A DNA stretch of 64,000 bases from Legionella sp. W10-070 (GTDB lineage Bacteria > Pseudomonadota > Gammaproteobacteria > Legionellales > Legionellaceae). The notes under the pieces are model-generated. The model worked only from the letters and a program-made list of their open reading frames with translations, did no database searches and was not told the origin of the DNA. The stretch is taken from positions 1 to 64,000 of the forward strand of contig NZ_CAAAJC010000015.1 of assembly GCF_900640175.1 (NCBI RefSeq). Reading direction: 5' to 3'. The first letter of the stretch is position 1, and every line of letters starts with the position of its first letter. A program made the position numbers and the translations under genes. Below, piece by piece: positions 8,583-17,225 of this stretch.

Positions 8583-9382
8583 TGGATACAAACCCTCCAG
8601 AGTTGCCTGTACTGGCGATCGTTGCGGGCAAACCGCTCACAGAAGCGCCAGCCGATCTGTTCATTCCTCCGGATGCTTTGGAGGTTTTACTGGATTCCTT
8701 TTCTGGTCCTCTGGATTTGCTGCTTTATCTTATTCGCCGACAAAATATTGACATTTTGGATATCCCCATTGCACTTATTACTCAGCAATATATGAATTAT
8801 ATTCAGTTAATGGAAGCGCACCGCCTGGAATTGGCTGCCGAATACCTGGTAATGGCAGCAATGCTTGCTGAAATTAAATCACGCTTGTTGTTACCGGTAG
8901 TCAATCAGGAACAAGAAGAAACTGAAGAAGATCCTCGATTGGTACTGGTAAGGAAACTACAAGCGTATGAACAATTCAAAAATGCAGCAGTATCGCTTGA
9001 TAACTTGCCTCGTTGTGAACGAGATGTTTTCTGGTTTTCAATCGCCTCGGAAAACCTTGAACGCATAAAATTGTTCCCTGATGTTGAGTTATCGTTACTA
9101 ACTGAAGTAATGGAAGATTTACTTACCCGCCAAAGTCACTTGGTTCATCACCAAATTGCACGAGAACCCTTGTCTATAAGAGAGCGGATGGCAATTGTAC
9201 TTAAACGGTTACAAGAAGAAAAAACAATCGCTTTTGCCAGCCTGCTTAAAGATGAGGAAGGAAGAATGGGATTGGCTGTCACCTTATTAGCCATCCTGGA
9301 ATTAGCCAGGCAATCATTATTGACGATTACCCAAACAAAAGCATTTTCATCAATTCATTTACAGGCTGTGTGTGATGGATGA
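8582..9382 (+). CDS. scpA: Segregation and condensation protein A
   Basis: Kleisin subunit of an SMC-ScpAB condensin, 266 residues. The core begins at residue 36 or so with the family motif LDSFSGPLDLLLYLIRRQNIDILDIPIALITQQYMNYI and continues AAEYLVMAAMLAEIKSRLLLP. The C-terminal part forms the winged helix that caps the SMC head. The first 35 residues are a proline-rich extension. It overlaps trpS at the 5' end and scpB at the 3' end. Gammaproteobacteria that use ScpAB often have MukBEF absent; smc is not in this window. Confidence 0.93.
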   Translation: MDTNPPELPVLAIVAGKPLTEAPADLFIPPDALEVLLDSFSGPLDLLLYLIRRQNIDILDIPIALITQQYMNYIQLMEAHRLELAAEYLVMAAMLAEIKSRLLLPVVNQEQEETEEDPRLVLVRKLQAYEQFKNAAVSLDNLPRCERDVFWFSIASENLERIKLFPDVELSLLTEVMEDLLTRQSHLVHHQIAREPLSIRERMAIVLKRLQEEKTIAFASLLKDEEGRMGLAVTLLAILELARQSLLTITQTKAFSSIHLQAVCDG

Positions 9383-9944
9383 GACTGAAATTAAAAGAGT
9401 AGTAGAAGCATTATTAATGCATTCAACTGAACCTCTGACTGTCGAGCAACTTCAGTCAGTATTTCAAGAATGGGAAAGACCAGGGCGCGTGCAGCTCGAA
9501 ACGGTGTTGCAAGCATTGGCTAAAGATTATGAAGACAGGGCAATAGAATTAAAATTGTTGGCGAGTGGTTATTGCATACAGACAAAATCTAAATATAGCC
9601 CGTGGATTAGTCGTTTATACACAGAAAAGCCATCTAAATATTCCCGGGCTTTATTAGAAACTTTAGCGATTATTGCCTATAGACAACCAGTTACACGAGC
9701 AGATATTGAAGATATTCGTGGTGTGGCTGTTAGTAGTTCCATGTTGAAGACTTTGCTGGAACGTGATTGGATAAAGATCGCTGGACATCGGGATGTGCCC
9801 GGAAAGCCTGCCGTTTATATAACGACCAAGCATTTTCTGGATTATTTTAATTTAAAAAATCTTGATGAACTACCCACATTGCATGAAATCAGTGATTCGG
9901 TAGTAATCACTGCCAGGCAACCTTTAAAAGAGTGTGTTGAATGA
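9375..9944 (+). CDS. scpB: Segregation and condensation protein B
   Basis: ScpB dimers bind ScpA and regulate the SMC complex. The 189-residue protein has two winged-helix domains. Motifs include VEALLMHSTEPLTVEQL at the N-terminus and SRALLETLAIIAYRQPVTRADIEDIRGVAVSSSMLKTLLERDWIKIAGHRDVPGKPAVYITTKHFLDYF in the second domain. The ATG at 9375 follows a GTG at 9372 that could also start translation. The gene overlaps scpA by 8 bases and rluB by 4 (ATGA), a tightly coupled unit. Confidence 0.93.
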   Translation: MDETEIKRVVEALLMHSTEPLTVEQLQSVFQEWERPGRVQLETVLQALAKDYEDRAIELKLLASGYCIQTKSKYSPWISRLYTEKPSKYSRALLETLAIIAYRQPVTRADIEDIRGVAVSSSMLKTLLERDWIKIAGHRDVPGKPAVYITTKHFLDYFNLKNLDELPTLHEISDSVVITARQPLKECVE

Positions 9945-10675
9945 AAGAACGATTACAAAAAATATTGAGTCAGGCTGGGTTTGGTTCCAGAAGAGAGATG
10001 GAGAGATGGATAGAACAAGGTTTAATCCATCTAAATAACACTGTAGCCAAACTGGGAGATACTGCAGGACCTGAAGACAAAATTAGTGTAAAAGGGCGCC
10101 TGATAACCAACCCATTAAAATCTCATATAAAAACAAGAATTTTGCTATATCATAAACCTGTTGGTGAAATCTCAAGTCGTTATGATCCCAAACACGGAAA
10201 AACGGTGTTTGATAACCTGCCTTATTTAAAACAAGGACGATGGGTTCAGGTAGGGCGATTGGATATCAATACCTCAGGATTATTAATTTTTACTAATAAT
10301 GGTGAACTTGCCAATCGTTTAATGCATCCGAAGTTTGGTTTGGAAAGAGAATATGCGGTTCGAGTGCATGGCCAGGTCAGCGATGAGGCGATAAGCACTA
10401 TGTTGAAGGGTGTCGAACTCGAAGATGGTATAGCGCAATTTAAACGTATTGAATTTAGAGGTGGAGAGGGCAGCAATGCCTGGTATCATGTGATCTTGAC
10501 AGAGGGACGTAATCGGGAGGTAAGACGGTTATGGCAATCTCAAGGAGTAGAAGTAAGCAGGCTTATCCGTATCCGTTATGGCAGTATTACTATGCCTCGA
10601 GGACTTGCAAGAGGCAATTTTATAGAGTTATTGCCTAAGGAAACTGATTCCTTTCTTTCTTCGCTGGAAAAATAG
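9941..10675 (+). CDS. rluB: 23S rRNA pseudouridine synthase RluB-type
   Basis: RsuA/RluB/RluE/RluF-family enzyme of 244 residues. An S4 RNA-binding domain occupies about residues 1-60 (ERLQKILSQAGFGSRREMERWIEQG). The catalytic domain contains GRLDINTSGLLIFTNNG, where the Asp is the catalytic residue, and GRNREVRRLW. In E. coli RluB makes pseudouridine 2605 in 23S rRNA; the adjacent scpAB genes favour RluB over its paralogues. It is the last gene of the operon and is followed by a hairpin at 10702-10728. Confidence 0.9.
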   Translation: MKERLQKILSQAGFGSRREMERWIEQGLIHLNNTVAKLGDTAGPEDKISVKGRLITNPLKSHIKTRILLYHKPVGEISSRYDPKHGKTVFDNLPYLKQGRWVQVGRLDINTSGLLIFTNNGELANRLMHPKFGLEREYAVRVHGQVSDEAISTMLKGVELEDGIAQFKRIEFRGGEGSNAWYHVILTEGRNREVRRLWQSQGVEVSRLIRIRYGSITMPRGLARGNFIELLPKETDSFLSSLEK

Positions 10676-10701
10676 AGGTCATTATCTCCTGTTCTTCTAT
10701 A

Positions 10702-10728
10702 TAGACCTCGCCTGAGCCGCGAGGTCTA
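10702..10728. terminator. Hairpin between convergent genes
   Basis: Perfect 10-bp arms TAGACCTCGC and GCGAGGTCTA with a 7-base loop. It lies between rluB (plus) and the L,D-transpeptidase (minus), 26 bases after the rluB stop. There is no T-run on either side, so it may act as a bidirectional barrier or a 3'-end stabiliser rather than a classical terminator. Confidence 0.55.
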
Positions 10729-10764
10729 TGCTGTGCTTCGTAAATCCTGTAGAAGAAACTTTGC

Positions 10765-11490
10765 CTAATCTGCTCTTTCCTGCGCGGAACCTATTATAAC
10801 TCTTGTGCCTCTTATGCCGCCACCTGGTATATCGATAAACTCTTGATTCAACCAACGAGCATCTTCAGTAAACATTCTTATGCAACCATGGCTTGCACGA
10901 TAACCGGGAACCTCTGTGCTGCCATGCAAGGCATAACCACGAAAGAAATGCATACAAAAGGGCATTTCGGCACCACCATGATTACCATCAGCTCTTCTTG
11001 GGAATGCAGTAGAGACGCAATCGATATCTTGTTTGCGAATGATTCGGTATGATCCTGAAGGTGTAGTACAACCCCCTGGTACCCCAGTGCAATGATCAGT
11101 TCCCGATGAGATGGGTCCCCACCAGAGCAATTCACCATCCTCATCATAAGCAGCCCAAGCCAACTTCTCCTGGCTGACATAAATCGTCTTTTCTCCATCC
11201 GATTCAATATAACGAGGGAAAGGGGCTACATCATAGATGCTTATCCGGTCCAGATTTTTAGGAACAGCAATGATCATTCCGGTGCGAAGGCGGATATTCA
11301 TTCGGTTAACACGTCTGACAATATCTCTTTCTTCGCTATTAGGAAATAAATTGCTCCAGGTTTGTCCAGATTTGATTTTAATACAATAGAAATCAGGAAG
11401 CCTGCAAAGGCTTTCGCCATATCGAGTATAACCCCAAGCTGTTGGCAGCATAACTGCGATTATTATTATAATTGCTATCAGCTTTTTCAT
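10765..11490 (-). CDS. L,D-transpeptidase (YkuD domain), secreted
   Basis: Periplasmic peptidoglycan enzyme of 241 residues. It has an N-terminal signal or anchor (MKKLIAIIIIIAVMLPTAWG), then a LysM-like segment near residues 38-80 (IKSGQTWSNLFPNSEERDIVRRVNRMN). The YkuD catalytic domain at about 95-235 has the active-site motif HGSTEVPGYRASHGCIRM with the nucleophilic Cys. Such enzymes make 3-3 cross-links or attach lipoproteins to peptidoglycan; which one applies here is not visible. Its extra cysteines (DHCTGVPGGC, DIDC, PFC) could form disulfides. It stands alone, downstream of a 380-base intergenic region. Confidence 0.9.
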   Translation of the reverse strand: MKKLIAIIIIIAVMLPTAWGYTRYGESLCRLPDFYCIKIKSGQTWSNLFPNSEERDIVRRVNRMNIRLRTGMIIAVPKNLDRISIYDVAPFPRYIESDGEKTIYVSQEKLAWAAYDEDGELLWWGPISSGTDHCTGVPGGCTTPSGSYRIIRKQDIDCVSTAFPRRADGNHGGAEMPFCMHFFRGYALHGSTEVPGYRASHGCIRMFTEDARWLNQEFIDIPGGGIRGTRVIIGSAQERAD

Positions 11491-11873
11491 AAAATAAGTC
11501 TAATTTTATGACTGGTAATTGATTTAGCGGCATACAGAGAAAAAACTTTATAAACACAATGAGTGATTTAATGGTAATTTGCGCGTCTAATGTCAATTTG
11601 GATTGCCATTATCCAACCCTCCGGCTTTGATACCCTGTTACCCAGCGATTGTGGAGATATCTATGCTTTCATTGAAGAAAAATGCTCGACTCTATCACAA
11701 TAGAGAAATACCGTTGGGTTAATTTTCAAGGGATTGTCGAACTTCATCCTTAGAGAAATAGGTTTTCCATAACGGTAGGCCCTTACCTGGTCTTTTCCTC
11801 CGCAACTTGTAATGCTTCTATATTTGATTGTTGTTTAACAGAATCAAATATAGCAAGCCGTCTCCTGTTTATT
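11491..11873. other. Intergenic region with decayed coding traces
   Basis: 383 bases with no supportable gene. An AT-rich hairpin lies at 11819-11852, with 11-bp arms TATATTTGATT and AATCAAATATA. On the minus strand, 11719-11805 gives a short protein-like tail (ending KTYFSKDEVRQSLEN) that starts only at a TTG and has a stop just upstream; it may be the remnant of a lost gene. On the plus strand a short open stretch near 11630-11700 also looks protein-like but is interrupted. Confidence 0.35.
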
Positions 11874-12257
11874 CTAAAGACAACTATTTGTTAATCTTTC
11901 ATCTACCTTAACAGTATTAGGTTTGTTTGTAGAAACGCTAGCAAAAAACTTATGAGGCTGAGTTGTAATTCCTAAAATTAAAAGTATCTTTGTTAAGAAG
12001 CTGCTGCTGTTTTGATTATCAACAAATAATGTTTCGTTATTCTTTAGGATTTGAGAGGCTTTATTTTCATTTTGCTCTAATAAGTATTGTTTTGTCTGAA
12101 TAACAATATTCAATCGATGAAAAATTAATTTTTCTTTATTGGGGTTTCCCAGAAGCTTTTTGTGGCGCTCTGTGGCTCGCTGTTGAAGTTTGCTTAAGCG
12201 AGATATTTCACTAGGATTTTGTAATAAGACTGGCAATTTCTTCCTTATTGGCCTCAT
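11874..12257 (-). CDS. Small hypothetical protein
   Basis: A 127-residue basic protein that I do not recognise. It is rich in Lys, Gln and Asn and predicted mostly helical up to residue 80, with one short hydrophobic stretch (SFLTKILLILGI, about residues 85-97). It starts at an ATG with no clear Shine-Dalgarno (AAAAAAGCTT precedes it). The region around it is AT-rich and has few other genes. It may be a genus-specific protein or a chance open frame. Confidence 0.45.
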   Translation of the reverse strand: MRPIRKKLPVLLQNPSEISRLSKLQQRATERHKKLLGNPNKEKLIFHRLNIVIQTKQYLLEQNENKASQILKNNETLFVDNQNSSSFLTKILLILGITTQPHKFFASVSTNKPNTVKVDERLTNSCL

Positions 12258-12453
12258 AAGCTTTTTTAAGGCATTCTATTTTAGTGACTTAAAAAATCAT
12301 TGTCTTGAAGTTTATCATGATTCGACAAAAGAGCAGTAATTTCATTTTTGCTTAAGATAATATTAAATAAAAATTAAAATTCTTGCATGGGACAAAAATG
12401 GAACAAGTCGCTGATTTTAGATGATTTTAATTATGAATTATATTGGCTATAAA

Positions 12454-12474
12454 CCCTGCGGTGATGCCGCAGGG
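12454..12474 (-). terminator. Terminator hairpin after the DUF1328 gene
   Basis: GC-rich arms CCCTGCGG (12454-12461) and CCGCAGGG (12467-12474) around a 5-base loop, 39 bases past the stop of the DUF1328 gene. On the minus strand TTTATA follows, a weak T-run. Confidence 0.6.
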
Positions 12475-12512
12475 AGTCAATTTCCTTAGCTGGAACAGAG
12501 CATTATCCAATA

Positions 12513-12695
12513 TTATATTGGAGGTGGAGGGCCTCTTCGACCAATTAACCCCATAATTAGCAGTACTATAAATACCAGCAAGAAAATGAAAAATAATATT
12601 TGTGCAATACTTGCAGCGGTTGAGGCAATTCCACCAAAACCAAAAGCAGCGGCAATGATTGCGATGATTAAAAAAATGAGCGCCCATCTTAACAT
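12513..12695 (-). CDS. DUF1328-family small membrane protein
   Basis: A 60-residue protein with two hydrophobic helices ([19 protein letters not shown] and [20 protein letters not shown]) and the G-F-G-G-I-A turn typical of the DUF1328/YtjA family. It ends in a proline tail (GRRGPPPPI). The ATG at 12695 is chosen because a very strong Shine-Dalgarno (AAGGAGGAAGCC) precedes it; the 25 in-frame codons before it are not family-like. Function is unknown; relatives are often induced by stress. It is a single-gene unit. Confidence 0.85.
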   Translation of the reverse strand: MLRWALIFLIIAIIAAAFGFGGIASTAASIAQILFFIFLLVFIVLLIMGLIGRRGPPPPI

Positions 12696-12937
12696 GGCTT
12701 CCTCCTTGGAATAGAAAGTATAAAGATAATTTGGTTTGTTATTTAATTTCCTCCTTGAGATTTGAACCATAAATACCAGATTGTTCGCAAAAGTGACAAA
12801 ACCAAAGCTATTGATTATATTTTAGACAAAAAGAAGGTGTTTTTCCAAAAGACTTGCTTTAACGGCACGCCATAAATAAACGTATATCTTATGTGAATAC
12901 GTCTATCTACAAATTTTTCAGGCTTGTTGATAGTTCA

Positions 12938-13342
12938 TTACTGCACATCCTGGCTATTTTCCTTAATACTTTGCCAGGCTTGGTGAACTTCGGAAAGAAG
13001 CTGATTAGCTTGAGTTAATAACTCGATATCGTTACTTAAATTAGCTTTTAACAAAATTCGTTGAATATAATCATAAAGTTTATCTAAATTTTCAGCGATT
13101 TCCCCTCCATTTTCATGATCCAGACTACTTCTAAGGCCATCGATAATGCTGATGGCCTTCCCAATATGTTCGCCTTTCTCTCTAGTCTGATTACGCTGTA
13201 TATTACCCTGCGCTGTAGCAATTTGAGAGCGTGCGCCTTGCAGTAGCAAATGAATTAACTCATGAGGGGTAGCTGCTTCGACACGTGTTTGTAATTCCAC
13301 AGTTTTATATTGTTCCAGTGCTTGTTGGTAGGGATTTTTCAT
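12938..13342 (-). CDS. fliS: Flagellin export chaperone FliS
   Basis: Cytosolic helical chaperone of 134 residues that binds the C-terminus of flagellin and prevents early polymerisation. Family motifs are NPYQQALEQYKTVELQTRVEAATPHELIHLLLQGA at the N-terminus and the SIIDGLRSSLDHENGGEIAENLDKLYDYI segment. It begins 2 bases after fliD, so the two are translationally coupled, and closes the flaA-flaG-fliD-fliS filament block. Confidence 0.95.
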   Translation of the reverse strand: MKNPYQQALEQYKTVELQTRVEAATPHELIHLLLQGARSQIATAQGNIQRNQTREKGEHIGKAISIIDGLRSSLDHENGGEIAENLDKLYDYIQRILLKANLSNDIELLTQANQLLSEVHQAWQSIKENSQDVQ

Positions 13343-13344
13343 GA

Positions 13345-15018
13345 TTATCCTCTATTATTTAATTTCGGCAAATTAGCTAATTGCTGGCTTAAAAAATCAC
13401 TGGCACTTTGCATCTGAACCAGGAGAGCATCAAGTCCTACAAATTGCCTTGTGTAGCGCTTTGCAAGCATGCTGGCTCTGAATGTTAATTGTTCACGTGC
13501 GTCACCAATCGTTTCCAATCGTTTATTCAACTGATTGGCTCGAGTGGCAAAATCACCACTTTTTTCATCAAGATAATTAGTAAGTAAATTATTAAATTTT
13601 GTGGCGAGTCCATCTGATACCTGAATCTGACCTCTGTTGCCTGTGCTTCCGGCCAATATCTCTACAGAAAGTCCTCGAAAGGTTCCTGTCCCCGATAAAG
13701 TAATACCATCAGTTGAGGTGGCATGTACTCCACCGATAGTACCTGAGAGTATACTTCCTGGTGTGAATGAATCCAGTATTAAATCATAACTGCCAGCTTT
13801 TACCTGACTGCCAACTGTTTTGATATGTACGTTACTGTCGGTAGTGGTTGCTGTTTTGGCAAAGAGAACCCCGATGGCATCGTAATTACTTTCAAGTGCT
13901 GTGTTAAATTTCTTTTCATCCATGACCAATTGGCCATTTTCATTGGTTTTGATGCCAATGTCAGTGAGAGTGCGAAATGGGTTATTGGTGCCTGTCAGTG
14001 GCTCTCCAATCAGTTTGCTTAAATTTAATTTTAAAGCCCGTACGCCTGCATCAGACTGTAGAAGACCGCCTTTTTTGGCTACTGGATCGTAGCCCGACAA
14101 CGCGTTAATCGTTGCCATTGTGTCGTTATACTGTTTGATAAAGTCATTGACCAACCCCGTCAACTTGGTTTTATCATTTTCTATTTTTAGATCAACAAGG
14201 CTGCCTGGCTGTGCCTTTTTAAGATTAATCGTAACTCCGGCAATAGCATCCTTCAGTTGATTACTGTTTTGTGTTAATAACAGGCCATTGATCTTCACTT
14301 CACTGTTTTGGGCAGCGACTGTCTGGGTTAACGACATAGTGCCGACGGTTGGATCATAAGCAAGTACTGATAAACCTGAGGCATCATTATTGATACCGTC
14401 ATCGTCTACAACAGAAATTCTCATTGCCAGATCTTCACCTGTTTCCGGGCTGGTTAAAGTGAGTCTTGCCCCCTGGCTGTCCTGGACGATATTTGCTTGA
14501 ATACCAGCACCACTGCGGTTAATAGCATCCTTAATTGCTAACAAGTTGTCTGAACCTGATACAATATTGATAGTTACAGATTCTTTATCGGGATTTAAAG
14601 TAAAGGTGCTGTTATCTGCACTATAGGCTCCAAAATCAATCGTAATGCTGCCACTTCCTATAGTATCACTGCTGTTGGAGAAGGCGATAGACGCCAGGTT
14701 TTGTCTTGTTGCAAGTTGTTGTACTTCTATTTGATAGTTGCCTGCCGCAGCATTATTTTCATTGATAGTGGTTGAAAAAACGCTGTCATCACTTATTGAG
14801 CTTTTAAGGGTATAAAACTGGGCAAGATCTGAAAGCTTTGTTAAGGAAGTCTGCAATTTAGCCAAAGAGCTTTTGATTTGCCCCAGAGCTGAGAGCTGAG
14901 TAATAAAGCTCGCTTCCTGTTTATCCAGCCTTCTTTGCGCAGGCGATAAATCGGCTTGCACTAGCGATTCAACGATAGCTTTGATATCCAACCCTGATCC
15001 AACTGATGTTAACGCCAC
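13345..15018 (-). CDS. fliD: Flagellar filament cap protein FliD (HAP2)
   Basis: Secreted cap protein of 557 residues that sits at the filament tip and folds flagellin subunits. The N-terminal domain (SVGSGLDIKAIVESLVQADLSPAQRRLDKQEA) and the C-terminal coiled region (about residues 455-540) are the conserved D0/D1 parts. The centre (about 200-420) is the variable exposed region. The start is a GTG at 15018 preceded by AAGGAT. Its leader contains a 9-bp tandem array. The FliS gene follows directly. Confidence 0.95.
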   Translation of the reverse strand: MALTSVGSGLDIKAIVESLVQADLSPAQRRLDKQEASFITQLSALGQIKSSLAKLQTSLTKLSDLAQFYTLKSSISDDSVFSTTINENNAAAGNYQIEVQQLATRQNLASIAFSNSSDTIGSGSITIDFGAYSADNSTFTLNPDKESVTINIVSGSDNLLAIKDAINRSGAGIQANIVQDSQGARLTLTSPETGEDLAMRISVVDDDGINNDASGLSVLAYDPTVGTMSLTQTVAAQNSEVKINGLLLTQNSNQLKDAIAGVTINLKKAQPGSLVDLKIENDKTKLTGLVNDFIKQYNDTMATINALSGYDPVAKKGGLLQSDAGVRALKLNLSKLIGEPLTGTNNPFRTLTDIGIKTNENGQLVMDEKKFNTALESNYDAIGVLFAKTATTTDSNVHIKTVGSQVKAGSYDLILDSFTPGSILSGTIGGVHATSTDGITLSGTGTFRGLSVEILAGSTGNRGQIQVSDGLATKFNNLLTNYLDEKSGDFATRANQLNKRLETIGDAREQLTFRASMLAKRYTRQFVGLDALLVQMQSASDFLSQQLANLPKLNNRG

Positions 15019-15052
15019 GATAATATCCTTATCTTGTTGTTTAACACGGATG

Positions 15053-15088
15053 GCTTTTAACGCTTTTGACGCTTTTGACGCTTTTAAC
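15053..15088. repeat. 9-bp tandem repeat (x4) upstream of fliD
   Basis: Four head-to-tail units: GCTTTTAAC, GCTTTTGAC, GCTTTTGAC, GCTTTTAAC. A second short repeat, GCAGGTAAGTC twice in tandem, follows at 15103-15124. Both lie in the 163-base space between flaG and fliD, 35-106 bases before the fliD start. They may vary in copy number, or provide repeated sites in the fliD leader. Confidence 0.7.
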
Positions 15089-15181
15089 CATCTTGCCTTA
15101 TGGCAGGTAAGTCGCAGGTAAGTCGTTCGCTGCTTTAATATATTTTGTACAATCCATTAAAGCTGCTCGTTCCTGCATATA

Positions 15182-15463
15182 CTAAACCTTCTCATCAATA
15201 AAACCACTAACCATTTCGTTCAGTAACGACAATAACTGCAAATACTCATCGGGTGGTAATTTGCGAATAACTTCATCTGAGAGTTTTTCCACTACGATAG
15301 CTTGCAATATTCCCGTAGCTTCATCAATAGTATATTTGATATCTGAGAGCGTAAGAGGTGCAGATTTAATTTCTTGTGAGGAATTAATTTTTCCAGCAAT
15401 AGACTGATTATTGTTTTGCTCACTATTAATAGAGCCAAACTGACTTAACGATTCAATATTCAT
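15182..15463 (-). CDS. flaG: FlaG-family flagellar protein
   Basis: A 93-residue protein whose C-terminal half matches the FlaG family (PLTLSDIKYTIDEATGILQAIVVEKLSDEVIRKLPPDEYLQLLSLLNEMVSGFIDEKV). FlaG proteins influence flagellar filament length; the mechanism is unclear. The N-terminal 35 residues are polar and Ser/Asn/Gln-rich. The ATG at 15463 has a good GGAGG 9 bases upstream. A 7-bp inverted repeat (GTCTCTC / GAGAGAC, 15481-15500) lies just before the ribosome binding site and could affect access to it. Confidence 0.85.
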   Translation of the reverse strand: MNIESLSQFGSINSEQNNNQSIAGKINSSQEIKSAPLTLSDIKYTIDEATGILQAIVVEKLSDEVIRKLPPDEYLQLLSLLNEMVSGFIDEKV

Positions 15464-15512
15464 AAAGCAACCTCCATTATGTCTCTCTAATCAGAGAGAC
15501 ATAAAATAATGC

Positions 15513-15537
15513 ACCATGCAGGCTTTACCTGCATGGT
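15513..15537 (-). terminator. Hairpin after flaA
   Basis: Perfect 10-bp arms ACCATGCAGG and CCTGCATGGT with a 5-base loop, 10 bases past the flaA stop. On the minus strand GCATTATTTTATG follows, so the T-run is imperfect. It may terminate most flaA messages while letting some read into flaG, or protect the abundant flaA mRNA. Confidence 0.65.
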
Positions 15538-15547
15538 AAATACATTA

Positions 15548-16969
15548 TTATCTAAGTAATGACAGCACTGACTGAGGCAAACTATTTGCTTGAGCAAGCA
15601 TAGCTGTTCCTGCTTGTTGCAAAATTTGTCCTTTAGTCAGGTTTGCTGTTTCTGCAGCAAAATCAGCATCTTGAATCCGGCTTCGTGCAGCAGAAAGGTT
15701 TTCTGACACGTTCTGCAAGTTTGAAATAGTAGATTCAAAGCGGTTTTGCAAAGCACCCATTGCCGCCCGATTCGAACTCACCGAGCTAAGTGCCGAGTCA
15801 AGACGTAAGATTGCCAGCTGAGCACCTTCGGCAGTGCTAACGTCAAGAGTGTTAATGCCGTTTGAGTCTCTTGCAATTGAGGCTGACAAACCTATATCAG
15901 CTACTGTACCGCCAATAGTGATAGATTCAGGAGCACTAATGGATAGAGAACCACGCAATGTACCATCAAAAGCACCACCAGTCACAGTCAAACCGTCAGT
16001 ACCTGCTGTAAAGCCTGTACCACTTTCGACTACGACAATGTTACGGCCATCACTGGCAGAAAGGGTCATGTCACCACCATTTAAACTGGCAACGACACCT
16101 GTCTGGCTACTGGCGGAATTGATAGCATCACGAAGCTGGGTATTTGTCAGAGCGGTAGCGACATCTTCGTTAGTGAAAATTGCCACGCCATTGATTGTCA
16201 GGTTGTAAGTATCAGCCGCCGTACCACCAATAGGACCGATTGTTTGAGTGCCGCTTGTGGAAGCCAATACAGTGAGTCCTGCTATCCCTGCATCATTAAT
16301 TGCAGCTGCTTTGGCATAGGCAGAAGTAGCATCCTGCTGGGCATTTCCGGTAAATCCAGCACTGGAGTTAATAGTTGTTACGGGACCTCCACCAATTGAA
16401 ATTGTAATGTCAGCAGCCGCGTTTCCAGATACCGCAGCACCGTCTTCTCGAGCTATTCCTCCTATAGAAGAGGATCTGATACTGCCGATAGCAAAGTTAA
16501 TGGTTTGGTTTGCATTCGCACCAACCTGGAAACTGGCGCTGGAAAAAGAACCGTCCAGAATACGCTGACCGTTAAACTCGGTATTCGTAGCAATTCGGTC
16601 AAGCTCGCTTTTTAACTGTTCAATTTCTTCCTGAACTGCCTGGCGATCGCCTGCATTATTAGTTGAGTTGGCTGCTTGTAAAGACAATTCGCGCATACGC
16701 TGCAGAATGTTGGTTGTTTCCTGCATTGCACCTTCAGCTACTTGCGATAGAGAGATACCGTCGTTTGCATTTCGGGCAGCCTGATTCATACCGCGAATCT
16801 GTGCTGTCATCCGTTCTGAAATTGAAAGACCTGCCGCGTCATCTTTTGCACTGTTAATGCGCAGACCTGACGAAAGGCGCTGAATTGCTAATTGCATTGT
16901 TTTCTGTGAGCCATTTAAATTGCGCTGAGCATTAAGCGACATCACATTGGTATTTATGACTTGAGCCAT
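15548..16969 (-). CDS. flaA: Flagellin
   Basis: Major filament subunit, 473 residues. The conserved N-terminal D0/D1 region ([18 protein letters not shown] to about residue 145) and the C-terminal D1/D0 region (about 385-473) flank a variable middle rich in Gly, Ala, Ser and Thr. The end [14 protein letters not shown] keeps the leucines that in L. pneumophila flagellin are sensed by host NAIP5/NLRC4. A GAGGAG ribosome binding site and a sigma-28 promoter precede it. The structured leader (hairpins near 16991-17009 and 17020-17047) may allow post-transcriptional control. Confidence 0.97.
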   Translation of the reverse strand: MAQVINTNVMSLNAQRNLNGSQKTMQLAIQRLSSGLRINSAKDDAAGLSISERMTAQIRGMNQAARNANDGISLSQVAEGAMQETTNILQRMRELSLQAANSTNNAGDRQAVQEEIEQLKSELDRIATNTEFNGQRILDGSFSSASFQVGANANQTINFAIGSIRSSSIGGIAREDGAAVSGNAAADITISIGGGPVTTINSSAGFTGNAQQDATSAYAKAAAINDAGIAGLTVLASTSGTQTIGPIGGTAADTYNLTINGVAIFTNEDVATALTNTQLRDAINSASSQTGVVASLNGGDMTLSASDGRNIVVVESGTGFTAGTDGLTVTGGAFDGTLRGSLSISAPESITIGGTVADIGLSASIARDSNGINTLDVSTAEGAQLAILRLDSALSSVSSNRAAMGALQNRFESTISNLQNVSENLSAARSRIQDADFAAETANLTKGQILQQAGTAMLAQANSLPQSVLSLLR

Positions 16970-17059
16970 ACTAAAATCTCCTCGACCTGAATCCCTGGAT
17001 GTGGGATTTTACCTACAATCGATAAATCTATTTTCATAAATTTATCGAACCCACGTCAG

Positions 17060-17086
17060 TTATCGGAAAAATAGGAAAAAACTTTA
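17060..17086 (-). promoter_or_regulatory. Sigma-28 (FliA) promoter of flaA
   Basis: On the minus strand TAAA (17083-17086) is separated by exactly 15 bases from TCCGATAA (17060-17067). This matches the FliA consensus TAAA-N15-GCCGATAA at all but one position. The predicted leader is about 80-85 bases long. This places flaA among the late flagellar genes. Confidence 0.88.
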
Positions 17087-17225
17087 GTGACAAATGAAGA
17101 TTTAATAGCAGGGGTCATATATTATAGACTATTCCCTGATAATTATTGTCTAATGAATAATTAGACAAGCTCCTGATTGAAATTCAGGATATACTATTAA
17201 CCCTAAAGATTGGTGGAATTCTTGT

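Noticed and set aside
11719-11805. 28-codon protein-like tail on the minus strand
   Set aside because: Starts only at TTG directly after a stop and matches nothing that I know; noted only as a possible relic.
12427-12687. 86-codon minus-strand open frame overlapping the DUF1328 gene
   Set aside because: It is another frame of the DUF1328 gene, which has the strong ribosome binding site and family match.
15834-16208. 124-codon plus-strand open frame inside flaA
   Set aside because: Antisense shadow of the repetitive, Ala/Thr/Ser-rich middle of flagellin; no ribosome binding site.
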